The notes beneath the pieces were generated by a model. The model was not told the origin of the DNA, did no database searches, and was given only the letters and a program-made list of their open reading frames with translations. The translations under genes were made by a program, and so were the position numbers. A stretch of DNA of 64,000 nucleotides from Suilimivivens aceti (GTDB lineage: Bacteria; Bacillota; Clostridia; Lachnospirales; Lachnospiraceae): contig NZ_JAOQKJ010000002.1 in NCBI RefSeq assembly GCF_025567405.1, positions 1-64,000 on the forward strand, written 5' to 3'. Shown piece after piece: positions 33,113-42,311 of the stretch (positions are counted from its first letter, which is position 1; every line of letters begins with the position of its first letter).

Positions 33113-36100
33113 ATGTATCTGAAAAGTATTGAAATTCATGGATTCAAGTCCTTTGCCAACAAAATCGTATTTCAGTTTCACAATGGAATTACTGGTATTG
33201 TAGGACCGAACGGAAGTGGTAAGAGTAATGTTGCAGATGCTGTGCGCTGGGTACTTGGTGAACAGAGGATCAAACAGCTGCGAGGAGCATCCATGCAGGA
33301 TGTCATTTTTTCCGGTACAGAACTGAGAAAGCCACTTGGGTATGCATATGTGGCAATCACACTGGACAATTCCGATCATCAGCTTGCTATTGATTATAAT
33401 GAAGTAACTGTGGCAAGAAGAATTTACAGGTCTGGTGAAAGCGAGTACCTTCTGAACGGTACACCCTGCCGTCTGAAGGATGTGAATGAACTCTTTTATG
33501 ATACCGGTATCGGTAAGGAAGGATATTCCATTATCGGGCAGGGACAGATTGATAAGATCCTGAGCGGTAAACCGGAAGAGAGACGTGAGCTGTTTGATGA
33601 GGCAGCCGGTATCGTCAAATTTAAAAGAAGAAAACTGGCAGCCCAGAAGAAACTGGAGGATGAACAGCAGAATCTGGTGCGTGTGAATGATATATTATCC
33701 GAACTGGAGAAGCAGATCGGACCGCTGGAAAAACAGTCGGAAACAGCAAAGATCTATCTGAAAAAGAAGGAAGAACTGAAAACACTGGACGTAAACATGT
33801 TCCTTCTTGAGAATCAGAGACTGCAGGAGCAGTTAAAAGATGCACAGGAAAAATATGATATTGCCAGTGAAGATCTGGAGAATACTTCTAAGCAGTATGA
33901 AAATATCAAAGAAGAATATGAAAAAATAGAAGGACAGATCACACTTCTTGATGAGACCATTGAGAAGAACAGATCAGCACTTACGGATACCAGTATGCTT
34001 CGAGGAAAGCTGGAAGGTGAGATCAATGTCCTGAAGGAGCAGATCCATTCTGCCAGAAATAATGAAGAACATTTGAAACAGCGCAGGGAAGCTGTTTTAA
34101 ATGAGATTGCAGCAAAGAACCAGGATAAGGAAGGCATACTTTCTGACAAGGGACAGATCGATGAACAGGTTGCTGAGATCGAAAAAAAACGGGATGAGGC
34201 GAAAGCTGCCCTGACAGCAGTTCAGAGTTGTATTGAAGAACTGAATAATCAGATCGAAGGCGGTAAGAATGCGATCATCGAGGCTCTGAATGCCAGAGCA
34301 ACAATCAAATCCAAGCTTGGCCGGTATGATACTATGACAGAGCAGGTAAATATCCGGAAAGCAGAGCTGACATCAAGGATCCTTCGTATGAAGTCAGACG
34401 AAGCACAGCAGGAAGAGACTCTGAAAGCATTAAATGATGAGTTTGAGAAGATCAATGAAGAGATCCGTACATTAAATGATGCTGTGGAGTCCAAGGAAGA
34501 GAAGCTGACACTTCTTCGGGAAACACTGGCTGACAAGGACAAAAAGCTCAGGGATACTCAGGTAAGCTATCATCAGGAAAAATCCAGACTGGAGGCACTT
34601 TCGAACCTGACAGAACGCTATGAGGGCTATGGTGGAAGTGTCAAGAAGGTCATGGAACGCAAGGAGCAGGAAAAGGGTATCGTCGGTGTTGTTGCGGATA
34701 TCATTAAAGTAGATAAAAAGTACGAGACAGCCATTGAAACAGCACTTGGCGGTAATATCCAGAATATTGTTACAGATGATGAAGAAACCGCCAAGCGTAT
34801 GATTGGTTATCTGAAACAGACGAAGGCCGGAAGGGCGACCTTCCTTCCTCTTACCAGTATTACCCATCCGCAGGAGTTCAAGAATCCGGAGTCCCTGAAG
34901 GAAAAGGGTGTGCTTGGCATGGCAGATGAACTGGTACATGTCGATGAGAAATACCGTAATGTGGCAAAGGCCATGCTGGGAAGGATCGTTGTTGTAGATC
35001 AGGTGGATAATGCCGTCAGGATCGCACGAAAGTTCGATTATGGGATCCGCATGGTCACACTGGAAGGAGAACTGCTCGTTCCAGGTGGTGCTATCAGTGG
35101 TGGTGCATTTAAAAACAACAGTAATCTCCTCGGAAGAAGAAGAGAGATGGAGGAGATGGAAGCCAGTGTCAAAAAATACCTGAAAGAGGTGGATACCCTG
35201 CTTCAGGAGATTGAAGATACCAAAGCAGAAAGAAATAAGCTCCGGTTAAGCCTGGAGGAGGACAAGGCTTCCCTGCAGAAAAAGTTTATCGAGCAGAATA
35301 CGGCCCGTCTTAATGTAATTAAAGCAAAGGAGCGGAAGGAAGAGGCTTCGGAAAGCTCACTCGAACTGAAAAACGAAGAGAGGGAGATTGAAAGCCAGAT
35401 CCAGGAAATCCGCCTGAGTAAGGAAGAGATCAGCAGGGAACTGCAGGATTCAGAAACTCTGGAAAAGCAGACGGAAGGGAAGATCAAAGAATGTCAGGTG
35501 CTTCTGGATGAAAAGAGAAGTGAAGAGTCAGAAAACCTTGCAGGTGTGAATGCACTGGAAGTAGAAGTAGAAAAGATGCTCCAGCAACAGGGCTTCCATC
35601 AGCAGAATGTAGACCGTATCAATACTGAACTGGAACGTTCGAAATCGGAGCTTTCAGAGATCGAGGAAGGGCTTCTTGGCAATACGGGAGACATCGAGCA
35701 GAAGGAAAATAATATCCGGCAGATTGAAGAAACCATACAGGCTTCCCATACATCACAAAGCGATACTGAGAAACAGCTGCAGGAAGATATTACAAAGAAA
35801 GAAGAGCTTTCCGCAAAACAGAAGAATTTCTTTAAAGACAGAGAAGCACTTTCTGAAAAGATGTCAGGACTTGACAAGGAAGTTTACCGTCTGAATGCCC
35901 AGAGAGAAAAGCTGCAGGATATGACAGAATCCCAGATCAATTATATGTGGGATGAGTATGAGATCACGCTTTCTGATGCAGCAGGCATGAGAAATGAGGA
36001 GCTGAATGATCTGCCTGCCATGAAACGGGATATTTCCACTTTAAAGGATCAGATCAAAAAGCTTGGTGATGTCAATGTCAATGCGATTGAAGATTATAAG

Positions 36101-36673
36101 AATCTGATGGAGCGTTACAGCTTCTTAAAGACGCAGCATGATGATCTGATCGAAGCGGAGAAAACGCTGGAGGGTATCATTACGGAGCTTGATACAGCTA
36201 TGAGAAAACAGTTCCATGAAAAGTTCGGTGAGATCAGCCGGGAGTTTGACAAGGTATTCAAGGAAATGTTTGGCGGCGGTAAGGGTACACTGGAGCTGAT
36301 GGAGGATGAAGACATCCTGGAAGCAGGTATCCGGATCATTGCACAGCCTCCGGGAAAAAAGCTGCAGAATATGATGCAGCTTTCCGGTGGAGAGAAGGCG
36401 CTGACAGCAATCGCTCTGTTATTTGCCATCCAGAACCTGAAGCCTTCTCCGTTCTGTCTTCTGGATGAAATTGAGGCAGCACTGGATGAAAGTAATGTAT
36501 CCAGATTTGCAAAATATTTACATAAGCTTACCAGGCATACCCAGTTTATTGTTATTACGCACAGACGTGGAACTATGGAGCAGGTAGACAGGCTGTATGG
36601 TATTACCATGCAGGAGAAGGGTGTTTCTACTCTGGTAAGTGTAAATCTGATTGACAAGGAGTTAGATGACTAA
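33113..36673 (+). CDS. smc: Chromosome segregation/condensation ATPase SMC
   Basis: The 1186-aa protein has the complete SMC layout: Walker A GPNGSGKSN near residue 32, coiled coil, a hinge at about 500-665 (GYGGSVKKVM to LVPGGAISGGAF), the second coiled coil, and the C-terminal signature LSGGEKAL with Walker B FCLLDEIEAALDES. It organises the chromosome with ScpAB, which are not in this window. The ATG at 33113 follows rnc by 4 bases and gives the normal N terminus MYLKSIEIHGFKSF. ftsY overlaps its stop by one base. Confidence 0.97.
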   Translation: MYLKSIEIHGFKSFANKIVFQFHNGITGIVGPNGSGKSNVADAVRWVLGEQRIKQLRGASMQDVIFSGTELRKPLGYAYVAITLDNSDHQLAIDYNEVTVARRIYRSGESEYLLNGTPCRLKDVNELFYDTGIGKEGYSIIGQGQIDKILSGKPEERRELFDEAAGIVKFKRRKLAAQKKLEDEQQNLVRVNDILSELEKQIGPLEKQSETAKIYLKKKEELKTLDVNMFLLENQRLQEQLKDAQEKYDIASEDLENTSKQYENIKEEYEKIEGQITLLDETIEKNRSALTDTSMLRGKLEGEINVLKEQIHSARNNEEHLKQRREAVLNEIAAKNQDKEGILSDKGQIDEQVAEIEKKRDEAKAALTAVQSCIEELNNQIEGGKNAIIEALNARATIKSKLGRYDTMTEQVNIRKAELTSRILRMKSDEAQQEETLKALNDEFEKINEEIRTLNDAVESKEEKLTLLRETLADKDKKLRDTQVSYHQEKSRLEALSNLTERYEGYGGSVKKVMERKEQEKGIVGVVADIIKVDKKYETAIETALGGNIQNIVTDDEETAKRMIGYLKQTKAGRATFLPLTSITHPQEFKNPESLKEKGVLGMADELVHVDEKYRNVAKAMLGRIVVVDQVDNAVRIARKFDYGIRMVTLEGELLVPGGAISGGAFKNNSNLLGRRREMEEMEASVKKYLKEVDTLLQEIEDTKAERNKLRLSLEEDKASLQKKFIEQNTARLNVIKAKERKEEASESSLELKNEEREIESQIQEIRLSKEEISRELQDSETLEKQTEGKIKECQVLLDEKRSEESENLAGVNALEVEVEKMLQQQGFHQQNVDRINTELERSKSELSEIEEGLLGNTGDIEQKENNIRQIEETIQASHTSQSDTEKQLQEDITKKEELSAKQKNFFKDREALSEKMSGLDKEVYRLNAQREKLQDMTESQINYMWDEYEITLSDAAGMRNEELNDLPAMKRDISTLKDQIKKLGDVNVNAIEDYKNLMERYSFLKTQHDDLIEAEKTLEGIITELDTAMRKQFHEKFGEISREFDKVFKEMFGGGKGTLELMEDEDILEAGIRIIAQPPGKKLQNMMQLSGGEKALTAIALLFAIQNLKPSPFCLLDEIEAALDESNVSRFAKYLHKLTRHTQFIVITHRRGTMEQVDRLYGITMQEKGVSTLVSVNLIDKELDD

Positions 36674-37638
36674 TGGCAGGTTTTTTCAGCAGATTAAAAG
36701 AAGGTCTGACCAAGACGAGAAATAATATTGTCAGTAGTATAGATGCTGTATTTGGTGGATTCTCTACTATTGATGAAGACTTTTATGAGGAATTGGAAGA
36801 GATCCTGATCATGGGAGATATCGGTGTGAATGCTACCGAAAAGATCCTGGAGCGGCTGCGGGAACAGGTAAAGGAAAAGCATATAAAGGAACCGGCTGCC
36901 TGTAAGGAGCTTCTGATCGAAAGTATCAGGGAGCAGATGCAGGTCGGGGAAACAGCGTATGATTTTGAAAATGAACAGTCAGTAGTACTTGTGATCGGTG
37001 TAAATGGTGTTGGTAAGACGACTTCTGTCGGTAAGCTGGCAGGGATCCTGAAGGATCAGGGCAAAAACGTCCTGATCGCTGCAGCGGATACTTACCGTGC
37101 AGCTGCCGGAGAGCAGCTTCTGACATGGGCTAACCGGGCCGGTGTTCCAATGATTGGCGGCAAAGAGGGAGCAGATCCTGCAAGTGTAGTATATGATGCA
37201 GTGAATGCAGCAAAGGCCAGAGGAGTAGACGTGCTTCTCTGTGATACAGCTGGAAGACTTCATAATAAGAAGAACCTGATGGAAGAGCTGAAGAAGATCA
37301 ACCGGATCATAGAAAGAGAGTTTCCGGATGCCCACAGGGAGAATCTGGTAGTCCTTGATGGAACAACCGGACAGAATGCTTTAAATCAGGCGAGGGAGTT
37401 TGGGCAGGTAGCAGACCTGACAGGTATCATCCTGACAAAGATGGATGGAACGGCCAAGGGAGGTATTGCTGTAGCCATTCAGTCAGAGCTTAACATACCG
37501 GTGAAATATATTGGCGTTGGAGAACATATAGAAGATCTTCAGAAATTTGATCCGGAGCAGTTTGTAAATGCACTGTTTGATGTGAAGGAAGAGGATCTGG
37601 CAGAAGAGATGACAGGAGGAAACGAAGATGGAGAATAA
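36673..37638 (+). CDS. ftsY: Signal recognition particle receptor FtsY
   Basis: A 321-aa SRP GTPase that docks SRP-ribosome complexes at the membrane. The NG domain motifs are GVNGVGKTTSVGKLA (G1), DTAGRLHNK (G3) and TKMDGTAKGG (G4). The acidic N-terminal A domain of Gram-negative FtsY is absent, as usual in Firmicutes. It overlaps smc by one base (TAATG). Its partner ffh lies 4.7 kb downstream, separated by an inserted metabolic block. Confidence 0.97.
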   Translation: MAGFFSRLKEGLTKTRNNIVSSIDAVFGGFSTIDEDFYEELEEILIMGDIGVNATEKILERLREQVKEKHIKEPAACKELLIESIREQMQVGETAYDFENEQSVVLVIGVNGVGKTTSVGKLAGILKDQGKNVLIAAADTYRAAAGEQLLTWANRAGVPMIGGKEGADPASVVYDAVNAAKARGVDVLLCDTAGRLHNKKNLMEELKKINRIIEREFPDAHRENLVVLDGTTGQNALNQAREFGQVADLTGIILTKMDGTAKGGIAVAIQSELNIPVKYIGVGEHIEDLQKFDPEQFVNALFDVKEEDLAEEMTGGNEDGE

Positions 37639-38851
37639 GATGCTGACTCTTGAAAAATTCGAAGAGGCTTCAGAGGTCGTTAAGCAGGTTACCCAGGAGA
37701 CCAAGCTGGTTTACAGTGATTTTTACAGTGCACAGACTGGGAATAAGGTATATCTGAAACCGGAAAACATGCAGTTTACAGGTGCCTATAAGCTCAGGGG
37801 TGCTTACTATAAGCTGAGTACCCTGACCAAAGAGGAACGGGAAAAGGGACTGATCACAGCCTCCGCAGGAAACCATGCACAGGGTGTTGCCTATGCGGCA
37901 AAGTGCTATGGAGTAAAGGCGGTTATCGTTATGCCTACGACAACGCCTCTTATCAAAGTCAACAGAACCAAGAGCTATGGTGCTGAGGTTGTTCTTTACG
38001 GAGATGTTTATGATGAAGCCTGTGAGCATGCCTATGAGCTTGCAAAGGAGCATGGTTATACCTTTATCCATCCATTTGATGATCCTGTAGTTGCGACCGG
38101 TCAGGGAACAATTGCCATGGAGATCTTCAAGGAACTGCCTCTTGTGGATTATATTTTGGTGCCCATTGGAGGTGGAGGGCTGGCTACCGGTGTTTCTACA
38201 CTGGCAAAGCTCCTGAATCCGAAGATCCAGGTGATCGGTGTGGAACCCGCAGGAGCAAACTGTCTGCAGGAATCTTTAAAGGCAGGAAAGGTAGTGACAC
38301 TGCCGAAAGTAAGCACGATCGCAGATGGTACAGCAGTTAAGACACCTGGAAGTAAGATTTTCCCATATCTTGTAAAAAATCTGGATAATATCATTACTGT
38401 TGAGGATGAAGAGCTGGTAGTTGCTTTCCTTGATATGGTTGAAAATCACAAGATGGTGGTAGAAAATTCGGGACTTCTTACAGTAGCAGCATTGAAGCAT
38501 CTGGATGTAAAGGGCAGAAAAATCGTTTCTATCTTAAGCGGCGGCAATATGGATGTGATCACGATGTCTTCTGTTGTACAGCAGGGACTGATCCTGCGTG
38601 ACAGAATCTTTACCGTATCTGTGCTTCTGCCAGATAAGCCAGGTGAACTGTCCAGAGTGGCAGATGTGATCGCAAAGCAGAACGGTAATGTGATCAAGCT
38701 GGAGCATAACCAGTTTATATCCATTAACAGAAGTGCTGCGGTAGAGCTTCGGATCACGCTGGAAGCCTTCGGATCGGAGCATAAAGCCCAGATTATTAAG
38801 GCATTGGAAGATGAAAACTACAAACCGAGACTGGTTCGTACAAATATTTAG
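37628..38851 (+). CDS. ilvA: Threonine ammonia-lyase with C-terminal ACT domain
   Basis: A 407-aa fold-type II PLP enzyme converting threonine to 2-oxobutyrate and ammonia. The PLP lysine is Lys55 (FTGAYKLRGA), the phosphate-binding loop is VPIGGGGLATG, and a single ACT-like domain (about 330-403, VLLPDKPGELSRVADVI) suggests allosteric control. One ACT domain fits the shorter TdcB-like or catabolic/biosynthetic mixed type seen in Clostridia; ilvA versus tdcB cannot be settled here. It overlaps ftsY by 11 bases with AGGAGG at 37615-37620 inside ftsY. Confidence 0.88.
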   Translation: MENKMLTLEKFEEASEVVKQVTQETKLVYSDFYSAQTGNKVYLKPENMQFTGAYKLRGAYYKLSTLTKEEREKGLITASAGNHAQGVAYAAKCYGVKAVIVMPTTTPLIKVNRTKSYGAEVVLYGDVYDEACEHAYELAKEHGYTFIHPFDDPVVATGQGTIAMEIFKELPLVDYILVPIGGGGLATGVSTLAKLLNPKIQVIGVEPAGANCLQESLKAGKVVTLPKVSTIADGTAVKTPGSKIFPYLVKNLDNIITVEDEELVVAFLDMVENHKMVVENSGLLTVAALKHLDVKGRKIVSILSGGNMDVITMSSVVQQGLILRDRIFTVSVLLPDKPGELSRVADVIAKQNGNVIKLEHNQFISINRSAAVELRITLEAFGSEHKAQIIKALEDENYKPRLVRTNI

Positions 38852-38873
38852 TAACTGTCTTTAAATTTCCAGG

Positions 38874-38909
38874 AAAAGCCGTATACTATAGGTAGTATAT
38901 GGCTTTTTT
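38874..38909 (+). terminator. Strong terminator after the threonine ammonia-lyase
   Basis: A 15-bp stem (38874-38888 with 38893-38907, one wobble), a 4-base loop and a T6 run. Confidence 0.92.
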
Positions 38910-38971
38910 GTGAGTGGAAGATGTGAGGGGAAGCAGAAAGAGGATGCACCGCACGGAACAGGAGGTCTTAG

Positions 38972-39838
38972 GTGAAGAAAAAGGGAATCAGATATATAAA
39001 AAAGTACACTATGCTTACAATTGCCTGTGGTATTTTTGGCATAGGCGTTGCGTTGTTTGTAGATCCTAATGATCTGGCACCGGGTGGCTTTACAGGACTT
39101 GCCATCATGATCAACCGGCTGATCCCGGTGAGTACCGGTATGCTGTATCTGATCTTAAATATTCCGGTCATTCTGCTTGGAATCCGGAAGTTTGGATGGA
39201 AGTTTACGGTTTCTACCCTGTATTCCATTCTTGCAGTTTCCCTTTTTACAGATCTGTTCCATCTGATGACACCAGTTACCTATGATCCCCTTCTCGGTGC
39301 GGTATTCGGCGGAGCGCTGATCGGCGTGGGAATAGGCCTCGTAATGAGAAATGGAGGAACAACAGGAGGGGCAGACATTGTGATCAAATGTCTGAAGATC
39401 AGGATCCCACATATGAAAACTGGGACATTGATGCTGATGCTCGATGCTGCGATCATTGGAATGTCTGGGATCGTATTTGGTAATTTTAATGCAGTGCTTT
39501 ATGGAATCCTATCCTCGGTAGCTACGTCAGTCGCTTTGGATTTCGTACTGTACGGAGGTGATGAAGCGAGACTGATCTATATCATCAGCGATAAAGCAGA
39601 AGGAATCGCTGAAAAGCTGCTGGAAGATGTGGATATCGGCGTAACCTTTCTGAATGGAAGTGGTGCCTATCACAATACGGAGAAAAAAGTGATCATGTGT
39701 GTGGTAAAGAAGCAGCTTGCACCACGGGTAGAAGAAGTGGTGGAAAATGATGACCAGGGAGCGTTTATGATCATTACCAACGCATCTGAAATTTACGGAG
39801 AAGGCTATAAAAGCTTTTTTGCTGACAAAGGAAGATAG
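38972..39838 (+). CDS. YitT-family membrane protein (DUF161 + DUF2179)
   Basis: A 288-aa protein with about five membrane helices in the first ~185 residues (GGFTGLAIMINRLIPVSTGM, and the family's GTGG-like RNGGTTGGADI motif) and a C-terminal cytoplasmic DUF2179 domain (about 205-285). This fits the YitT family, whose transport substrate is unknown. The GTG at 38972 is supported by AGGAGG at 38960-38965. The 120 bases upstream hold a terminator but no clear promoter. Confidence 0.9.
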   Translation: MKKKGIRYIKKYTMLTIACGIFGIGVALFVDPNDLAPGGFTGLAIMINRLIPVSTGMLYLILNIPVILLGIRKFGWKFTVSTLYSILAVSLFTDLFHLMTPVTYDPLLGAVFGGALIGVGIGLVMRNGGTTGGADIVIKCLKIRIPHMKTGTLMLMLDAAIIGMSGIVFGNFNAVLYGILSSVATSVALDFVLYGGDEARLIYIISDKAEGIAEKLLEDVDIGVTFLNGSGAYHNTEKKVIMCVVKKQLAPRVEEVVENDDQGAFMIITNASEIYGEGYKSFFADKGR

Positions 39839-39856
39839 CTGCGAAGAATACAGGGG

Positions 39857-39885
39857 TTTTTCGTTTCTGATTAATGTGATAGAAT
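39857..39885 (+). promoter_or_regulatory. Extended -10 promoter of the GH25 gene
   Basis: TGATAGAAT (39877-39885) forms an extended -10; the -35 at 39857-39862 (TTTTTC) is weak. Confidence 0.5.
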
Positions 39886-39920
39886 AGAGCAAAAAGATAA
39901 AGGATAACAGGAATACCGGT

Positions 39921-41027
39921 ATGGATAACAACAATAGAGTACGTAGAAGAAGAAAACAGCAGAGAAGGAGTATGATCACCAATATCGTCATGTGTCTGAT
40001 CACACTTTCCGCACTGACCGCATGTATCGTGCTTGTACTGAAGAATTATGACCTGAAGAGCCAGAGTGAAGAAGCAATGGCACAGCTTAAGAGCTTTGAA
40101 GAGGAATCTGAGCATTATATTTATACCCAGGCAGATCTTGATTCCTACCTGGAAGAAGCAAGAGCAGATGCACAGGAAGCGGGAGAAAATGAGATCCTGT
40201 CTGAGCTGAAAAGCAGAATGGATGGCGGCTCCAATACAGCCGCTGTCCTCAGAGATTTTTTTCCTGAGGATGTAGTTGTTTATGCAGATGGCAGCTATCA
40301 CTTTTTCCCGATTGACGAGAAGCTGAAGAAACACAGCTATGTTTATGATAATTTCAAACAGCTTGAAAACGGGCAGATCGAATATGTGGATGATACTGAT
40401 GTGGTACTTTCAAAGAAAGGGATTGATGTTTCCAGATTCCAGGAATCCATTGACTGGAAAAAGGTGGCAGATGATGGTGTCAGCTACGCTTTTATAAGGG
40501 CTGGTGTCAGGGGCAGTACAGAAGGGCGCATGATGGCCGACGAACGATTTAAGGAGAATATGGAAGGGGCGCTTGACAATGATATTCAGGTAGGAGCATA
40601 CTTCTTTACCCAGGCGATTACAGAGGAAGAAGCAGTAGAGGAAGCAGAGTTTGTACTGGATCTGCTGGAGCCATATGATGTTACTTATCCGGTAGTATAT
40701 GATCTGGAGGAAGTGACAAGCAAGAATGCAAGAACTGAGGATCTTACGAAGGAACAGTATACAAAGAATTGTATTGCTTTCTGTGAAACGATCAAAAAGG
40801 CCGGTTATACACCAATGATCTATGGAAACCTGAAAACATTCCTGATCATGCTGGATATGTCCCAGCTTGAGGAATATCATAAATGGTTTGCATACTACAA
40901 TACACCGGTATATTTCCCTTACGAATTTGATGTCTGGCAATACAGTTCAAAGGGCAGCATCAGCGGGATCAAGGGAGATGTGGATCTGAATGTCTGTATG
41001 ACAGATTTTGGAGATGAGCAGGAGTAA
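39921..41027 (+). CDS. Membrane-anchored GH25 lysozyme-like muramidase
   Basis: The 368-aa protein has a very basic N terminus, one membrane anchor (about 18-40), a coiled-coil-like stalk (about 45-95) and a C-terminal glycoside hydrolase family 25 domain (about 160-368). The GH25 active-site strands are KGIDVSRFQ (Asp) and YPVVYDLEEV (Asp-Glu), and the domain ends in DVWQYSSKG...DLNV. Such enzymes cut the MurNAc-GlcNAc bond of peptidoglycan. The anchor suggests local wall remodelling rather than secretion. It is followed 4 bases later by an AraC-type regulator. Confidence 0.88.
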   Translation: MDNNNRVRRRRKQQRRSMITNIVMCLITLSALTACIVLVLKNYDLKSQSEEAMAQLKSFEEESEHYIYTQADLDSYLEEARADAQEAGENEILSELKSRMDGGSNTAAVLRDFFPEDVVVYADGSYHFFPIDEKLKKHSYVYDNFKQLENGQIEYVDDTDVVLSKKGIDVSRFQESIDWKKVADDGVSYAFIRAGVRGSTEGRMMADERFKENMEGALDNDIQVGAYFFTQAITEEEAVEEAEFVLDLLEPYDVTYPVVYDLEEVTSKNARTEDLTKEQYTKNCIAFCETIKKAGYTPMIYGNLKTFLIMLDMSQLEEYHKWFAYYNTPVYFPYEFDVWQYSSKGSISGIKGDVDLNVCMTDFGDEQE

Positions 41028-41031
41028 AAGG

Positions 41032-41880
41032 ATGAAAGAACTTTTACAGGAAGCAGAGACCATAAAAACAGGATATCTGCTGGAGGATTTCAGGCTGTTT
41101 CATTTAAAGGATAAGAAACCGATCGATTATCCATATCACTATCATGATTTTTACAAACTGATCTGGTTCCAGGAGGGGAATGTGGAGTATCATATTGAAG
41201 GAAAAGCGTATCAGCTGAAGCCCTATGATATCCTGCTTGTTGGGAAGGGGCAGATCCATAAGCCTTTTATAGGAACGGATGTACCCTATGAACGTTATAA
41301 TTTTTATATTTCAGAGCAGTTTTTAAAGGAGTATTCGTCAGAAGACTGTGATCTGAAACAGTGTTTTGCGTTGGCAGACAGAGAAGGAAGCTGTGTGATA
41401 CGGTTATCGCCCGGTGACAGCAGCAGGATATTTGAAAACAGCAGGCTGATTGAAGCTGCAGAAGAAAATAAGGAGTATGCATACAATACTTATGAAAGAC
41501 TGCTTCTTATGAAATTATTGATCGAACTCGCCAGATGCTGCATGGATAATCCGGATGTTTTTCATAAGATGGCAACCTATGATCATAAGACTGTGGAGAT
41601 CCTTCATTATATCAACGGGCATCTGAAGGCACCGCTGTCCATTGATAAACTTGCAGAACAGTTTTATATCAGTAAATATCACATGATGCGTAAATTCAAA
41701 GAAGAAACCGGATATTCCATGCACCAGTATATTCTGGAGAAAAGGATCCTGCTCGCAAAGGAAATGATACAGGCAGGTGTTCCGGCTACGACGGCATGTC
41801 TTGAAAGTGGATTTCATGATTATTCCACTTTTCACAGAGCCTGCAAAAAAATACTTGGGAAGCAGCCATCGGCATTCTGA
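41032..41880 (+). CDS. AraC-family transcriptional regulator with cupin domain
   Basis: A 282-aa regulator: N-terminal cupin-like sensor (PYHYHDFYKLIWFQEGN... to about 150) and a C-terminal pair of helix-turn-helix motifs (about 180-282; LSIDKLAEQFYISKYHMMRKF and the ATTACLESGFHDYSTFHRAC helix). Such proteins usually sense a sugar or metabolite. The ATG at 41032 has AGGAG at 41020-41024; in-frame upstream codons overlap the GH25 gene. Its targets are unknown; the adjacent GH25 gene is a candidate. Confidence 0.9.
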   Translation: MKELLQEAETIKTGYLLEDFRLFHLKDKKPIDYPYHYHDFYKLIWFQEGNVEYHIEGKAYQLKPYDILLVGKGQIHKPFIGTDVPYERYNFYISEQFLKEYSSEDCDLKQCFALADREGSCVIRLSPGDSSRIFENSRLIEAAEENKEYAYNTYERLLLMKLLIELARCCMDNPDVFHKMATYDHKTVEILHYINGHLKAPLSIDKLAEQFYISKYHMMRKFKEETGYSMHQYILEKRILLAKEMIQAGVPATTACLESGFHDYSTFHRACKKILGKQPSAF

Positions 41881-41897
41881 GAAGTGAGATGAAAAAT

Positions 41898-41942
41898 AAA
41901 ATCATATTGTCAAGTAAAAATGCTTGACAGTGTGATTTTTTT
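41898..41942 (+). terminator. Terminator of the araC-like gene, overlapping the ylxM -35
   Basis: A 17-bp stem (41898-41914 with 41923-41939, two wobbles), 8-base loop and T7. The TTGACA of the next promoter lies in the 3' arm. Confidence 0.85.
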
Positions 41943-41952
41943 GTTGTATTCT
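41924..41952 (+). promoter_or_regulatory. Sigma-A promoter of ylxM-ffh
   Basis: TTGACA (41924-41929), 17 bases and TATTCT (41947-41952), placed inside and just after the preceding terminator. Confidence 0.78.
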
Positions 41953-41967
41953 AGCAAAGGTGATTGC

Positions 41968-42309
41968 ATGGAAAGAATTGTTGAACAGGGGCTTTTGTAT
42001 GATTTTTATGGAGAGCTTCTGACAGAGCATCAGAAAAAAATATATGAGGATGTGGTGTACAATGATCTTTCCTTAAGTGAGATCGCACAGGAAAATGGAA
42101 TTTCCAGGCAGGGAGTCCATGATATGGTGAGACGGTGCAATCACATGCTTACAGAGTATGAAAATAAGCTGCATCTTGTTGAGCGTTTCCTGAAGATCAG
42201 AAGCGGGGTAGATGAGATGAAGCATCTGTCAGAAAATACCGAACTGACAAAGGAAGAAATTCTTGGCAGAGTAAACAGCCTGTGCTGTGAAATCTTAAAG
42301 GAGCTTTAG
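41968..42309 (+). CDS. ylxM: YlxM-family SRP-associated DNA-binding-like protein
   Basis: A 113-aa protein with a sigma-70 region-4-like helix-turn-helix (LSLSEIAQENGISRQGVHDMVRR), the hallmark of YlxM. In streptococci and Bacillus the gene precedes ffh and its product modulates the SRP pathway. Here ffh starts 2 bases after its stop. The ATG at 41968 follows AAAGGTGA; an upstream in-frame codon at 41920 lies inside the promoter. Confidence 0.93.
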   Translation: MERIVEQGLLYDFYGELLTEHQKKIYEDVVYNDLSLSEIAQENGISRQGVHDMVRRCNHMLTEYENKLHLVERFLKIRSGVDEMKHLSENTELTKEEILGRVNSLCCEILKEL

Positions 42310-42311
42310 GA

